A DNA stretch of 64,000 nucleotides from Saprospiraceae bacterium. GTDB taxonomy: Bacteria; Bacteroidota; Bacteroidia; Chitinophagales; Saprospiraceae. How positions within the stretch are numbered: position 1 is the stretch's first letter; every line of letters starts with the position of its first letter. Made by a program: the position numbers and the translations under genes. The DNA lies in contig JADJPZ010000004.1 of assembly GCA_016713025.1 (NCBI GenBank), positions 2,294,001 through 2,358,000 of the forward strand, read 5' to 3'. This document shows positions 1 through 9,675 of the stretch, one piece after another. Below the pieces are notes generated by a model. The model was given only the letters and a program-made list of their open reading frames with translations. It had not been told where the DNA came from and did no database searches.

Positions 1-999
1 AATGTTGTTGACGCCATATGATGTCTGGAGCGGTGTAAACTTATAAAGTTTACTAAGAATCACACTGGCCATAGCATCTTTTCGGACTTCGACAACTATA
101 CGCAAGCCATTTCTGTCAGACTCATCCCGTATATCAGTGATGCCTTCTATCTTGCCCTCATTGGCCAATTCAGCAATTTTGGCCACCAATACCGCCTTAT
201 TTACCTGATACGGTATCTCAGTGATGATGATTGCTTCTTTACCGCTGTTGTTAGTTTCTATAGTAGATTTACCCCTTACAATGACACGTCCTCTACCTGT
301 ATGAAAAGCCTCTCTAACACCGGCATAGCCGTATATAGTACCGCCAGTAGGAAAGTCAGGAGCCTTTATATGTTCCATCAACTCATCTATAGTGATATCC
401 GGATTATCCACTGTAGCCTTTACACCTGCCAAAACTTCAGAAAGATTGTGCGGAAGCATATTGGTAGCCATACCTACGGCTATGCCGGATGCTCCATTGA
501 TCAATAAGTTAGGTAATCGGGCAGGTAATACCGTGGGCTCCTCAAGTGAATCATCAAAATTCAGCTTAAAATCAACAGTATTTTTGTCAATGTCGGCCAG
601 CATTTCATCGCTGATTCTCGCCAATCTGGCTTCTGTATATCGCATGGCAGCCGGCGGGTCTCCGTCCATGGAACCAAAGTTGCCTTGTCCATCTACTAAA
701 GGATACCTAAGAGACCAGTCCTGAGCCATCCGCACCATAGAATCATACTCAGAACTGTCACCATGAGGGTGAAATTTTCCCAGTACTTCCCCTACGATTC
801 TTGCAGATTTTTTATGCGCTCTTCCATATGACAAGCCCAATTCAGACATTCCGTAGAGCACTCTCCTATGCACTGGTTTCAATCCGTCACGTACATCAGG
901 AAGTGCCCGTGCCACAATCACAGACATCGAATAATCAATGTACGATGATTTCATTTCGTCTTCGATATTTATTGGAATAATCCTCTGATCTTTAGACAT
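1..999 (-). CDS. gyrA: DNA gyrase subunit A, N-terminal 333 residues (runs off window)
   Basis: The reading frame starts at ATG 999-997 and is still open at base 1, so only the breakage-reunion domain is present. Gyrase A cuts and rejoins DNA while GyrB uses ATP to introduce negative supercoils. The start MSKDQRIIPINIEDE is typical of Bacteroidota GyrA rather than ParC. The quinolone-resistance region reads HPHGDSSEYD, with Ser82 and Asp86 matching E. coli Ser83 and Asp87, so the key residues are of the sensitive type. The catalytic tyrosine is Tyr121 in AAMRYTEARL. A -7 box (TACCTTTG on the minus strand, 1035-1042) lies just upstream. Confidence 0.96.
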   Translation of the reverse strand, partial: MSKDQRIIPINIEDEMKSSYIDYSMSVIVARALPDVRDGLKPVHRRVLYGMSELGLSYGRAHKKSARIVGEVLGKFHPHGDSSEYDSMVRMAQDWSLRYPLVDGQGNFGSMDGDPPAAMRYTEARLARISDEMLADIDKNTVDFKLNFDDSLEEPTVLPARLPNLLINGASGIAVGMATNMLPHNLSEVLAGVKATVDNPDITIDELMEHIKAPDFPTGGTIYGYAGVREAFHTGRGRVIVRGKSTIETNNSGKEAIIITEIPYQVNKAVLVAKIAELANEGKIEGITDIRDESDRNGLRIVVEVRKDAMASVILSKLYKFTPLQTSYGVNNI

Positions 1000-1034
1000 T
1001 TATGTATTAAATTTTGGTTAAAAAAATCGAAGTG

Positions 1035-1042
1035 CAAAGGTA
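1035..1042 (-). promoter_or_regulatory. -7 promoter box of gyrA
   Basis: The minus strand reads TACCTTTG, matching the Bacteroidota TAnnTTTG -7 consensus, 36 bases upstream of the gyrA ATG. No TTTG is seen at the ideal 19-base distance. Confidence 0.5.
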
Positions 1043-1178
1043 ACAAAAATATTACAAATAAATATGATTTAAAAGATGATTTTTAGACTTTTTTGTAAGG
1101 CTCTGAAAATCTAAAAAAAGATACAAAATACTGCCTTACTCTCCCTCGTTCTGACTGTTTGGCCGCATGTTGATTATT

Positions 1179-1340
1179 ACATAAAAATTTACAATGATAA
1201 TCAATTACGACCACCAACTATTTCATTTTGCCCTATGAAACAACATGACCATGCCGTCAGTGTCCTGACGGTTCCTTCCTAAATTGTACTCCCATTCAAT
1301 TTTGCTAAAGCACCGTTCAGTCATCCTCTGAATTTCAAAA
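1179..1340. repeat. Degenerate copy of the ACCTAAA-ended repeat (family D)
   Basis: Bases 1179-1335 align with 60719-60874, including the shared stretch CAACATGACCATGCCGTCAG and a small hairpin CCGTCAG/CTGACGG. The left end matches the inverted repeat of the family but no matching right end is recognisable, so this copy is probably truncated or decayed. The remaining gap between gyrA and the adhesin (1000-1178, 1341-1507) is AT-rich and holds nothing else I can identify. Confidence 0.6.
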
Positions 1341-1507
1341 TATTGAATGATGATCTTGAGTTCGGATGATTGATGGCAGACAATATACCACTCTTTGAAA
1401 GAACATATAGTAATTATTTATCATGTTTTATTTATTGTATTACTGAGTATTACATTATTAGTTTTTTAAAATCAGTACTATCAGACTGCAAAATCCAAAA
1501 AATAACT

Positions 1508-1515
1508 TAATTTTG
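1508..1515 (+). promoter_or_regulatory. -7 promoter box of the SprB-repeat adhesin
   Basis: TAATTTTG fits the TAnnTTTG consensus and lies 17 bases before the proposed TTG start at 1532; its TAA is also an in-frame stop just upstream of that start. No convincing -33 TTTG is present at 19 bases. Confidence 0.5.
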
Positions 1516-1531
1516 GCTAAAATTTTCAGTC

Positions 1532-4500
1532 TTGGAGCAACTGATTCACAAAACCATTATATTTTATATTTTAATATCACTCGGTCATTCTCACCTTGTA
1601 GCTCAGACTTGTAAAGTTCCATTCTCATTATCATTTTCAGAACGAACTACCACATCCGTAAAACTTAAATGGTTTGATTCTAATATAAATCCCTTGGGTT
1701 GGGAAATAGAAATAGTGAAAAGAGGTCAAGCCAGATCAGGCAATCCATCATTACCTATGTTACCATCACGCGAAGTGACCATTTCCAATCTGGCACCTGG
1801 TACTGCCTATGAATTGTACATCAGGACCGTTTGTAATTCTGCCTCCACCAGTATATGGAATGTAGCTATTCCATTTATCACCGTGCTGGACATACCTCTG
1901 AAATGCGGTTCAAATATACCACTTAAGGACAATGGCACGGAAGTACTTCTTCTGGATGTCAAACAAGAAGGTATATTAGGTGTAGATGTTTTTCTGGAAA
2001 GCGTAGATCTCATTGCAGAGCATGATTGGCCAGCCGACCTTCAACTCACACTTGAGACACCGCAAGGCCAACAAGTAGTATTGACAAATCACAACGGAAT
2101 CAACACTGACGATTTTGGGGATATCTCTGATACCACATGTAAAAAGGTTACCACATTTGCTCCCAATGCATGTTTCAATTTAAAAGATAGTAAACCGCCT
2201 TATATTGGTGCTTTCAAAATGGATGGCAGTATTTCTGACTGGAAACCCGATACTTTGTCAAAAGGGTATTGGAGACTTATTAGTTTCGATAGAGCGCTGA
2301 AGGATATTGGCGCTTTGAAGTATCTGAATATAAAATTTAATACTGTAAATTGCCTTGTTCCGGAAGATTTTACCGTTACAAAAACAGATGTCAGTTCGAT
2401 TACAGTTTCATGGAAACCACAGTCATCCTGCAATACTGTAAAAATATCAGTGTTCAGGCAAGGAGAATTTATAAATGGATTCTTTACAGAATGTGCTTCA
2501 GGTACTTTCAATATTTCTAAAAACCTTTTACCCAATGAAAACTATGAAATCACTATAGGTGCTGTATGTTCGTTTGGTAATGTATCACAAGAAAGCTGCA
2601 GGATACAGGCATCTACTACCTGTGAGCCTGTCACACTTTCTGAACGCTTTGATACTAAACCTTTATGCCAGGCCGGATGCTCAAGTCCTTGCCAACTTAC
2701 AGAAAGCCTTTGGTACAATACTAAAGAAGATGGTGGACAGGATTGGATTGTCCAGTCAGGAAAAACAGATACCCCAAACTCAGGTCCATCAGGTGATGTC
2801 AACGGAAATGGAAAATACATCTATATAGAAAATAATCCTGCCATCTGCTCACCCGGAGTCGCTGTGAGACTGCAGTCCGAATGTATCCATGTCATGTCTA
2901 ATGCTTCTGGGTGTGATATGTCATTTTACTACCATATGTATGGTGCTGATATCAGCTCACTTAAACTTGAAATAAGCACTGATAATGGTACATCATGGAA
3001 TATATTGCATTCAGTCGTAGGAAATCAGGGTGACAAATGGCAACGGGTGACACTTTCGCTAAAGGCCTATCATAATCAGATAGTTTTATTCAGATTTGTG
3101 GCAGTAAGTTCCTCAGGTGTTCTGAATGACATAGCGATAGACCAGATTGAGTTTTATAAGTCAGTGAGACCCAGCATGCTTAATACCTATTTTGTAGATA
3201 ATGACGGAGATGGTTATGGTGTTGAAGATAACAAAATACAGATTTGCAGCAATAATGCTCCTAAAGGATATGCTGCTAAAGCTGGGGATTGCAATGACCA
3301 AAGTTTTAATATCAATCCCGGAGTCAAAGAAATACAATGTAACGGAGTAGACGAAAATTGCAATGGAAATCAGGATGACAAAGCAACAACGAACCCTATA
3401 AACATCAGTTTTCAAGTTACAAAAACTTCATGCAATGGTTCAGCTGACGGTAACATAAGTCTGAATATCAATGGAGGTAATGCACCATATGACATCACAT
3501 GGAATAATACCAAAAAAGGTATCACACTTGATAAGGTGAGTACCGGCACTTACTTTGCAGAGGTTAAAGATGTAGGAGGATGTATAGCAAAAAGTGACTT
3601 TATTGAAGTTACTCCAGCTTCTTTTCTCAATGTAGTAGCTGTCGAAAAAAAGGATGTCGCCTGTCTTGGAAAAAATGATGGTCATATCTTAGTGGAACAC
3701 AGTACAGGAAATAGCCCTTATACATATCTGTGGTCAAACAATACTACGGCAAAAAACCTGATCAATATTGCCAAAGGTAAATATTCATTGACCGTAACGG
3801 ACAGTCGTAAATGTCAGGCTGTGCTTGATAACATCAATGTAGATGCCAAACCCAAAGTGGTCACCGATGTCATTGAGGTAAATCAGCCTCTTTGCTCAGG
3901 CCAGAGCAATGGAAGTATCACCCTACAGACCATTAGTGGTTCAGCTCCTTATAAATACCTATGGAATACAGGATCGACATCTGATAAAATCTCCGGCTTG
4001 CCAAATGGTTTATACCACTGTACTGTCACAGACAACACAGGTTGCCAAAGCATCACTACCACCGAAATAAAATCGCCTCCTGATATAGTTGGAAAATTCA
4101 TTAGCACTGAAAATGTACGTTGTCAGGGTGAAAGTAATGGTTCGATAAAAACGGATATTTCAGGTGGAAAACCACCCTACAGCTACCTTTGGAACAACTT
4201 TGGTCTTACAGATGATATTTTTGGACTAAAGTCAGGTGGATATGTATTGTCATTGACTGATGGTAATGGTTGCAAATTTACTTTAGATACAATACGGATA
4301 GAAGAACCAAAATATTTTGACATTACAGTTGACAGCATTTCGCCGTCCACATGTATTTTAGGTCAAAATGGCTTTATCAGAATAAGGACTACTGGTGGCA
4401 ACGGCAACTACAACTACTCATGGAGTCACTCAGAAAAATCGGATTCTTTGTTTAATAATATCAGTTCAGGTAACTACAGTGTGACTTCCTACGACAAGTT

Positions 4501-5512
4501 GGGATGCAAAGCATCGATTCCAAGTATTTTTTTACCTTTTGTCAATGATGAAGTCAAAATACAAATTGATCTCTTGAAGGAAAATACTTGTTTTAATGAA
4601 AAAAATGGGGTCATAGCTGTGAATGTAAACAACGACAAACTTCCCTTTGATTATAACTGGAGCTATGGTGCACAATACTTCAGCTCCCTGAAAAAAGATA
4701 CAATACGTTCAATTCCATCAGGAAGATACAATGTAACAGTCACTGATAACAAGGGTTGTACGGGAGTTTCAAATACCTTGATAATGGAAGAAAAGCCTCC
4801 GTTTTTTTATACAGTATCTTCCATCAGGAATAATATCTGTAATAATGATTCTGCGGGTTTCATAAAAATAAATGTATCAGGAGGTACACCACCTTATGGA
4901 ATATTATGGAATGGTGGCTTATTTTCAGGGACCGAATTAACAAAATTACCAAGTGATATTTACAAAGGCATCATTTCTGACATCAAAGGATGCAGGATTG
5001 AAATTTTGCCCATAAAAATAGAATCTGAAGGAAATATTAAACTCAATTCTCAACTTTTTCACGATATCAACAACACTCAGTCTGGAAAAATATGCCTCTC
5101 ACCCACTGGTGGTATACCACCATATCAGTACCTTTGGAGTAGTCAAAACAAAAAAGACTCTTGTCTGGTCAATATTAAAGGTGGTGATTACATTGTCACC
5201 ATTACTGATGGTTCAGGTTGTATTTCCATTCATACTTTCAGGATAGAAAATGTAACATCTCTTGCTGATAGGGAAGATCTCAAAGTCCGGTTTTACCCCA
5301 ATCCTGCAACTGATATTCTGACCATAGAATCAGATAAAAAAATTGGAAAAATAAGGCTGCATTCCATAGAAGGATTGTTGATGCATGATCTTGAATTTGT
5401 TCCCGATAATACCATAAATATCGACATCGGTCACTTAAAACCCGGAATTTACTCCATAACAATTTTTATTGAAGGTAAACAAAAGTCAAAGCCATTAGTT
5501 ATACTTCGTTAG
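1532..5512 (+). CDS. Large secreted SprB-repeat adhesin with T9SS C-terminal sorting domain
   Basis: This 1326-residue protein appears to be a cell-surface or secreted adhesin exported by Sec and then the type IX system. It starts at TTG 1532 because an in-frame stop lies at 1508 and no early ATG exists. In order: signal peptide (about 1-25), fibronectin type III domain (about 28-112), proprotein-convertase P domain (about 118-270), second FN3 (about 275-365), MAM-like domain (about 366-545), a MopE-type metal-binding segment with DNDGDGYG and DCND motifs (about 548-615), eight SprB-type repeats carrying the C-G-x-x-x-G-x-I and P-Y-x-Y-x-W pattern (about 625-1240), and a type A sorting domain beginning FYPNPATD (about 1255-1326). 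The assignment to secretion is firm; the ligand is unknown. Confidence 0.9.
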   Translation: MEQLIHKTIIFYILISLGHSHLVAQTCKVPFSLSFSERTTTSVKLKWFDSNINPLGWEIEIVKRGQARSGNPSLPMLPSREVTISNLAPGTAYELYIRTVCNSASTSIWNVAIPFITVLDIPLKCGSNIPLKDNGTEVLLLDVKQEGILGVDVFLESVDLIAEHDWPADLQLTLETPQGQQVVLTNHNGINTDDFGDISDTTCKKVTTFAPNACFNLKDSKPPYIGAFKMDGSISDWKPDTLSKGYWRLISFDRALKDIGALKYLNIKFNTVNCLVPEDFTVTKTDVSSITVSWKPQSSCNTVKISVFRQGEFINGFFTECASGTFNISKNLLPNENYEITIGAVCSFGNVSQESCRIQASTTCEPVTLSERFDTKPLCQAGCSSPCQLTESLWYNTKEDGGQDWIVQSGKTDTPNSGPSGDVNGNGKYIYIENNPAICSPGVAVRLQSECIHVMSNASGCDMSFYYHMYGADISSLKLEISTDNGTSWNILHSVVGNQGDKWQRVTLSLKAYHNQIVLFRFVAVSSSGVLNDIAIDQIEFYKSVRPSMLNTYFVDNDGDGYGVEDNKIQICSNNAPKGYAAKAGDCNDQSFNINPGVKEIQCNGVDENCNGNQDDKATTNPINISFQVTKTSCNGSADGNISLNINGGNAPYDITWNNTKKGITLDKVSTGTYFAEVKDVGGCIAKSDFIEVTPASFLNVVAVEKKDVACLGKNDGHILVEHSTGNSPYTYLWSNNTTAKNLINIAKGKYSLTVTDSRKCQAVLDNINVDAKPKVVTDVIEVNQPLCSGQSNGSITLQTISGSAPYKYLWNTGSTSDKISGLPNGLYHCTVTDNTGCQSITTTEIKSPPDIVGKFISTENVRCQGESNGSIKTDISGGKPPYSYLWNNFGLTDDIFGLKSGGYVLSLTDGNGCKFTLDTIRIEEPKYFDITVDSISPSTCILGQNGFIRIRTTGGNGNYNYSWSHSEKSDSLFNNISSGNYSVTSYDKLGCKASIPSIFLPFVNDEVKIQIDLLKENTCFNEKNGVIAVNVNNDKLPFDYNWSYGAQYFSSLKKDTIRSIPSGRYNVTVTDNKGCTGVSNTLIMEEKPPFFYTVSSIRNNICNNDSAGFIKINVSGGTPPYGILWNGGLFSGTELTKLPSDIYKGIISDIKGCRIEILPIKIESEGNIKLNSQLFHDINNTQSGKICLSPTGGIPPYQYLWSSQNKKDSCLVNIKGGDYIVTITDGSGCISIHTFRIENVTSLADREDLKVRFYPNPATDILTIESDKKIGKIRLHSIEGLLMHDLEFVPDNTINIDIGHLKPGIYSITIFIEGKQKSKPLVILR

Positions 5513-5619
5513 AGCCTCGTATCTGCAAAGAAACAAATCAGTATTAGCCACCCTCTCCAAAAATTTTTCGGCTTGACAAAAGCAGGAAAAATTTCGACTT
5601 GAGTCAAAAAAATTATATA

Positions 5620-5650
5620 TTTTGGCAATTCTAATATTTACTTAATTTTG
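5620..5650 (+). promoter_or_regulatory. Consensus Bacteroidota sigma-A promoter of the ABC exporter
   Basis: TTTG (5620-5623), exactly 19 bases, then TAATTTTG (5643-5650). This is a perfect match to the TTTG-N19-TAnnTTTG promoter described for Bacteroides and Flavobacterium. The ATG follows 21 bases downstream. Confidence 0.75.
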
Positions 5651-5670
5651 CACTTTTCAATATTAACCAT

Positions 5671-7470
5671 ATGTCATCCAAGACAGCACCCGCTCCTCCC
5701 TTAAAAAAACTTACCGTTAAAGATTTTAAAAAATCACTCCATATTTTTAAATATATCGGTCCATATAAAGGCTATTTTACTTTAGCCATGATATTTTTAA
5801 TTTTAGGGAGTCTGATTTTTATGGCATTGATGGGACTACCTGGCGAAATGGCCAATACTGCAGTGGGAGAACCAAAATTTGATCTGGGTATCACAGTCAG
5901 AGATTATGGTTGGGTTTTTCTTATCATTTTGATCATTCAGGGCATACTCAGTTATTTCAGAACCATCTTTTTTGCCATAGTTTCGGAAAATGGCATGGCT
6001 GATCTCAGGAAGGATTTGTATGAAAAAATTATCACTCAGCCTGTAGCATTTTTTGAAGAAAAACGGGTCGGAGAACTCACCAGCAGGATAACAGCAGACA
6101 TTGAACAGTTACAATCAGTATTTTCAATCACACTTGCGGAATTTATAAGACAGATAGTAATCCTGTTATCCGGCATTGCTATCATCATCTTCTGGACTCC
6201 CGGACTTTCGCTGATCATGCTGATGACCTTTCCTGCTATCGTGATAGTGGCCATGGTTTTTGGCAGATATATCAGAAAACTATCAAAAAAGCGACAAGAT
6301 GAGCTTGCCCATACCAATACTATAGTGGAAGAAACCTTTCAGTCCTTTTATATTGTAAAATCTTTTGCCAATGAATGGTATGAGACTATCAGATATGCTA
6401 ATTCAGTAGATCAGGTGGTAAGAATATCTCTTGATTATGCTAAAGTCAGGGGATTATTTTTTATTTTTATCATCACCATCCTGTTTGGAGGCATATTCTA
6501 TATCTTATGGAGAGGCGCACTGATGGTGCAGGACGGAACTATGGAAGCAGGAGATTTATTTTCATTTATTATCTATACCGGTATCCTCGGAGGAGCCATA
6601 GCCAGTTTTGGTACACTGTATACCCAGATAGTAGGTGCCATTGGAGCCACGGAGCGTATCCAGGAAATCCTTGCAACACCTTCAGAGCTTTCTATTTCTA
6701 AAACCAATAAACCATCAGAACTAAATATAAATGGTGAGGTAACATATGAAGATGTCAGATTCTCTTATCCCAGCAGAAAAGACATGGAAATATTAAAAGG
6801 TATCAACATAAAAATACTGCCGGGCCAAAAAATTGCTTTGGTAGGACAGAGTGGCGGTGGAAAATCAACAGTGGTTCAATTACTCCTGAAGTTTTACAAT
6901 ACAGACTCCGGCCTTATCAAAATAGATGGTCAAAATATAGAAAAATACAATCTTTCAGCCTTGAGAAATAAAATTGGGATTGTACCGCAGGAAGTTATTC
7001 TTTTTGGTGGTACTATCAGAGAAAATATTTCTTATGGCAAACCCGGAGCTTCTGAAGATGAAATTATCCAGGCCGCAAAACAATCCAATAGTTGGGAATT
7101 TATTTCTACCTTTCCACAGGGATTGGATACAATAGTGGGCGACAGAGGGATCAAGTTGTCAGGAGGACAAAGGCAGCGCATCGCAATAGCAAGAGCCATA
7201 TTGAAAGACCCTTCTATCCTCATTCTTGACGAAGCGACTTCATCGCTGGATGCCGAATCAGAAAAATTAGTTCAGGATGCTTTAAACAACCTGATGCAAA
7301 ACAGGACATCTATCATCATTGCCCACAGGCTTTCTACTATCAGAGATGTAGACTGCATTTATGTACTGGATCAAGGACAAATAGTAGAAAAAGGTACACA
7401 TAATGAACTCATTGAAATACATCAGGGTATTTACAGTTCTTTGGCAGCATTACAGTTTGAACATCAGTAG
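5671..7470 (+). CDS. ABC exporter, fused membrane and ATPase domains (MsbA/BmrA type)
   Basis: The 599-residue half-transporter would work as a homodimer in the inner membrane, exporting lipid or a hydrophobic compound. Residues about 25-320 form the six-helix exporter domain; the ATPase follows with Walker A GQSGGGKST, Q-loop region VPQEV, signature LSGGQRQ, Walker B ILILDEATSSLD and H-loop IIAHRLST. All catalytic residues are intact. It has its own consensus promoter 21 bases upstream and is followed by a mobile-element relic, so it is probably monocistronic. The substrate cannot be read from the sequence; lipid A or phospholipid flipping is the usual guess for this family. Confidence 0.9.
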   Translation: MSSKTAPAPPLKKLTVKDFKKSLHIFKYIGPYKGYFTLAMIFLILGSLIFMALMGLPGEMANTAVGEPKFDLGITVRDYGWVFLIILIIQGILSYFRTIFFAIVSENGMADLRKDLYEKIITQPVAFFEEKRVGELTSRITADIEQLQSVFSITLAEFIRQIVILLSGIAIIIFWTPGLSLIMLMTFPAIVIVAMVFGRYIRKLSKKRQDELAHTNTIVEETFQSFYIVKSFANEWYETIRYANSVDQVVRISLDYAKVRGLFFIFIITILFGGIFYILWRGALMVQDGTMEAGDLFSFIIYTGILGGAIASFGTLYTQIVGAIGATERIQEILATPSELSISKTNKPSELNINGEVTYEDVRFSYPSRKDMEILKGINIKILPGQKIALVGQSGGGKSTVVQLLLKFYNTDSGLIKIDGQNIEKYNLSALRNKIGIVPQEVILFGGTIRENISYGKPGASEDEIIQAAKQSNSWEFISTFPQGLDTIVGDRGIKLSGGQRQRIAIARAILKDPSILILDEATSSLDAESEKLVQDALNNLMQNRTSIIIAHRLSTIRDVDCIYVLDQGQIVEKGTHNELIEIHQGIYSSLAALQFEHQ

Positions 7471-7493
7471 GTGTTAAGTTGTTATTGATATAT

Positions 7494-7721
7494 AAGTATG
7501 TTTAAACCTTTATCATTTGGCTCCAAGTGGCAAATTTAATTTTATCCAGCGTTATATTTTTCGCCGTACCGTTTCAAGCTATGCTTGAGCTTTCGGGACG
7601 CTTCTGTCCCGATCAAGACATTTTTCTAAAAATCGTCTTGATCGGCTACGACTGCAAAATATGCCTTGTCCAAAATTAAATTACCTCGCTTTCGCTCAAA
7701 AATAAAAATTTAAACATACTC
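7494..7721. mobile_element. MITE-like element, GAGTATG family type B, copy 1
   Basis: A 228-bp non-coding segment bounded by AAGTATGTTTAAA and the inverse TTTAAACATACTC. Its interior, including TTTGGCTCCAAGTGGCAAAT, recurs in inverted orientation at 21006-21160 and its left part at 52883-53128. An extra inner segment of roughly 75 bases holds GATCAAGAC/GTCTTGATC arms able to form a hairpin. No transposase is present. The rest of the 7471-7836 gap is AT-rich and empty. Confidence 0.7.
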
Positions 7722-7836
7722 TAAATTACGAATTTTGGAAAACAAATTTCGAATGAAATTTTGCAAGTATTTTATGATAAAAGAATCCAAATGTTTTTTA
7801 TTCAATGACTTTTTAAGGTAAATAAATAGACTTTTT

Positions 7837-8457
7837 ATGACTAGATTATTATTAATATTTGGAATCTTAATTCTATTTTTTGGGTCATCTTCCGGGCAAT
7901 TTGGTTATGGCTTTACTGCTTCCAATGACCTTTATCACAGGTATGTCAATCCTGAAGATGGAAAATCAAAGCCCAGTTCGGGAAGTGCACTACTGAATAT
8001 AGGAATGGGACCTAAAATATGGCTTGGAGGTAAAACTATGTCTTTTTCTGCAGAAGCCCAGGCTGTATTAGGTATATTGGGCATGTCCACTTCTGAATAT
8101 AAAGGTTTAGGTACTTTTTCAGTACCGATAGTAGCAAGACTCAATTTTAAGGGTCTTAGTACGTTTGATCGGGAAGGTAAATTAGGCTGGAGTATCGGTG
8201 GTGGAATCCAATATAATAAGACTGAATTGTACGGTGTTATAGATGAGTTTGCAAAAAAAGGAGTCAGCCGAAAATTTTTTACAACATATATTGTACAGGG
8301 TGCATTTGGATTTGGATTAAGTGGATTTACAGCACATGGTATCGTAAGATATGGTTTCAATCCTGATGATACATCAAGCACTATCAATATAGGTCTGCAG
8401 TATGACTTCAATGCCCCAATGATCAAAAAAATCACTAATGCTGAAAGTGAGCTATAA
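7837..8457 (+). CDS. Predicted outer-membrane beta-barrel protein
   Basis: A 206-residue protein with an N-terminal signal peptide (MTRLLLIFGILILFFGSSSG, cleavage about residue 20) followed by alternating hydrophobic/polar strands rich in glycine and aromatic residues, ending in the strand IGLQYDFNA. That pattern suits a small Bacteroidota outer-membrane barrel of the porin/OmpW-like group, but I recognise no specific family. It lies 22 bases upstream of murB in the same direction, so the two may be cotranscribed; that gives no firm clue to function. Confidence 0.65.
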   Translation: MTRLLLIFGILILFFGSSSGQFGYGFTASNDLYHRYVNPEDGKSKPSSGSALLNIGMGPKIWLGGKTMSFSAEAQAVLGILGMSTSEYKGLGTFSVPIVARLNFKGLSTFDREGKLGWSIGGGIQYNKTELYGVIDEFAKKGVSRKFFTTYIVQGAFGFGLSGFTAHGIVRYGFNPDDTSSTINIGLQYDFNAPMIKKITNAESEL

Positions 8458-8479
8458 ATCCTGATTCAAACTTAAAATA

Positions 8480-9490
8480 ATGCCTGTAGAACAAAATTAC
8501 AGCCTCAAGCCTTTTAACACTTTTGGTATTAATGCTTTCGCTGAAAAATTCATCCGTATCTCTGACGAAGACACTGTCATTGACATCATCCGACAAAAAT
8601 TTGAACCAATATATATCCTGGGAGGCGGATCCAACATACTGTTAACTCAGGATATCGAGGGCTATGTACTTAAAAACGAAATCAAAGGCATCCATATCAT
8701 CAGTGAAAATGCTGATGAACTGATCGTAGAAGTTGGCGCAGGTGAAGAATGGCACCAGTTTGTAATGTGGTCGCTTACTCATGAGTTGAGTGGTCTTGAA
8801 AATTTATCATTGATCCCCGGTACAATCGGGGCAGCACCTATGCAAAATATAGGTGCTTACGGTGTGGAGCAAGAATCGTGCTTTGTGAGCCTGAGAGCCG
8901 TCAATCTCAAAGATGCTTCAGTACAACACTTTGATAAAGCTTCATGTCACTTTGGGTATCGTGAGAGTGTTTTTAAAAATGTTTTTAAAAATATGTTTTT
9001 TATCACAAGAGTGCAATACAGACTCAAAAAAAGAAACCATGAACTCCATACCGACTACGGAGCTATACAAGATATACTAAAAACCAAAGGGATATTATCT
9101 CCAACTATAAAAGAAGTATCTGCCGCAATCATTGAAATAAGAAAATCAAAACTTCCGGATCCTGCACTGATAGGCAATGCAGGTAGTTTCTTCAAAAATC
9201 CTATAGTCGCCGACACGATTTTCCAATCATTAAAACTGCAATATCCTGAAATACCACATTACAGAATATCTGAAGATGATGTGAAAATTCCAGCTGGCTG
9301 GCTTATAGAACAAGCAGGATACAAAGGAAAAACTTTTGGCAACATCGGCGTACATAAAGATCAGGCCCTGGTCCTGGTTAATTATGGAGGAGGAAAAGGA
9401 AATGATATAAAAAAATTAGCTGCTGAAATCCAGAAAAGGATTGAAAGTCAATTTGGCATCAAAATCCATCCTGAAGTAAATTTTTGGTAA
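8480..9490 (+). CDS. murB: UDP-N-acetylenolpyruvoylglucosamine reductase
   Basis: MurB reduces UDP-GlcNAc-enolpyruvate to UDP-N-acetylmuramate with NADPH and FAD in the cytoplasm, the second committed step of peptidoglycan synthesis. The 336-residue length and layout fit the type I (E. coli-like) enzyme. The N-terminus reads SLKPFNTFGI; FAD-binding motifs are LGGGSNILL (about 46-54) and IPGTIGAAPMQNIGAYG (about 115-131). The catalytic serine lies in GNAGSFFKNP (about 231-240) and the proton-relay glutamate in the terminal HPEVNFW. Gene order with the upstream membrane protein suggests a two-gene unit. Confidence 0.96.
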   Translation: MPVEQNYSLKPFNTFGINAFAEKFIRISDEDTVIDIIRQKFEPIYILGGGSNILLTQDIEGYVLKNEIKGIHIISENADELIVEVGAGEEWHQFVMWSLTHELSGLENLSLIPGTIGAAPMQNIGAYGVEQESCFVSLRAVNLKDASVQHFDKASCHFGYRESVFKNVFKNMFFITRVQYRLKKRNHELHTDYGAIQDILKTKGILSPTIKEVSAAIIEIRKSKLPDPALIGNAGSFFKNPIVADTIFQSLKLQYPEIPHYRISEDDVKIPAGWLIEQAGYKGKTFGNIGVHKDQALVLVNYGGGKGNDIKKLAAEIQKRIESQFGIKIHPEVNFW

Positions 9491-9675
9491 GCAAAAAAAG
9501 GAAAAACAGACCACTAAGCTGAGCGAAGCAAAGACTTGCGCATAGATGGCAAAGAGCATAGCGCATAGATCGTGAACAATCTATGCAATCTAAACAACCT
9601 AAGCGAACCTTCATCTCTGCCATTCTTTTCGCTTAAGAGTCGCCCTTCGGGACGCTTCTCAGTCGAAAAGGTAAA
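9491..9675. other. Convergent intergenic gap murB/gpsA
   Basis: This 185-bp gap separates two converging genes. It contains short imperfect repeats such as GCGCATAGAT/GCATAGATGG and a GTCGCCCTTCGGGACGC hairpin (about 9641-9657), but no clear T-tailed terminator and no gene. Confidence 0.4.
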
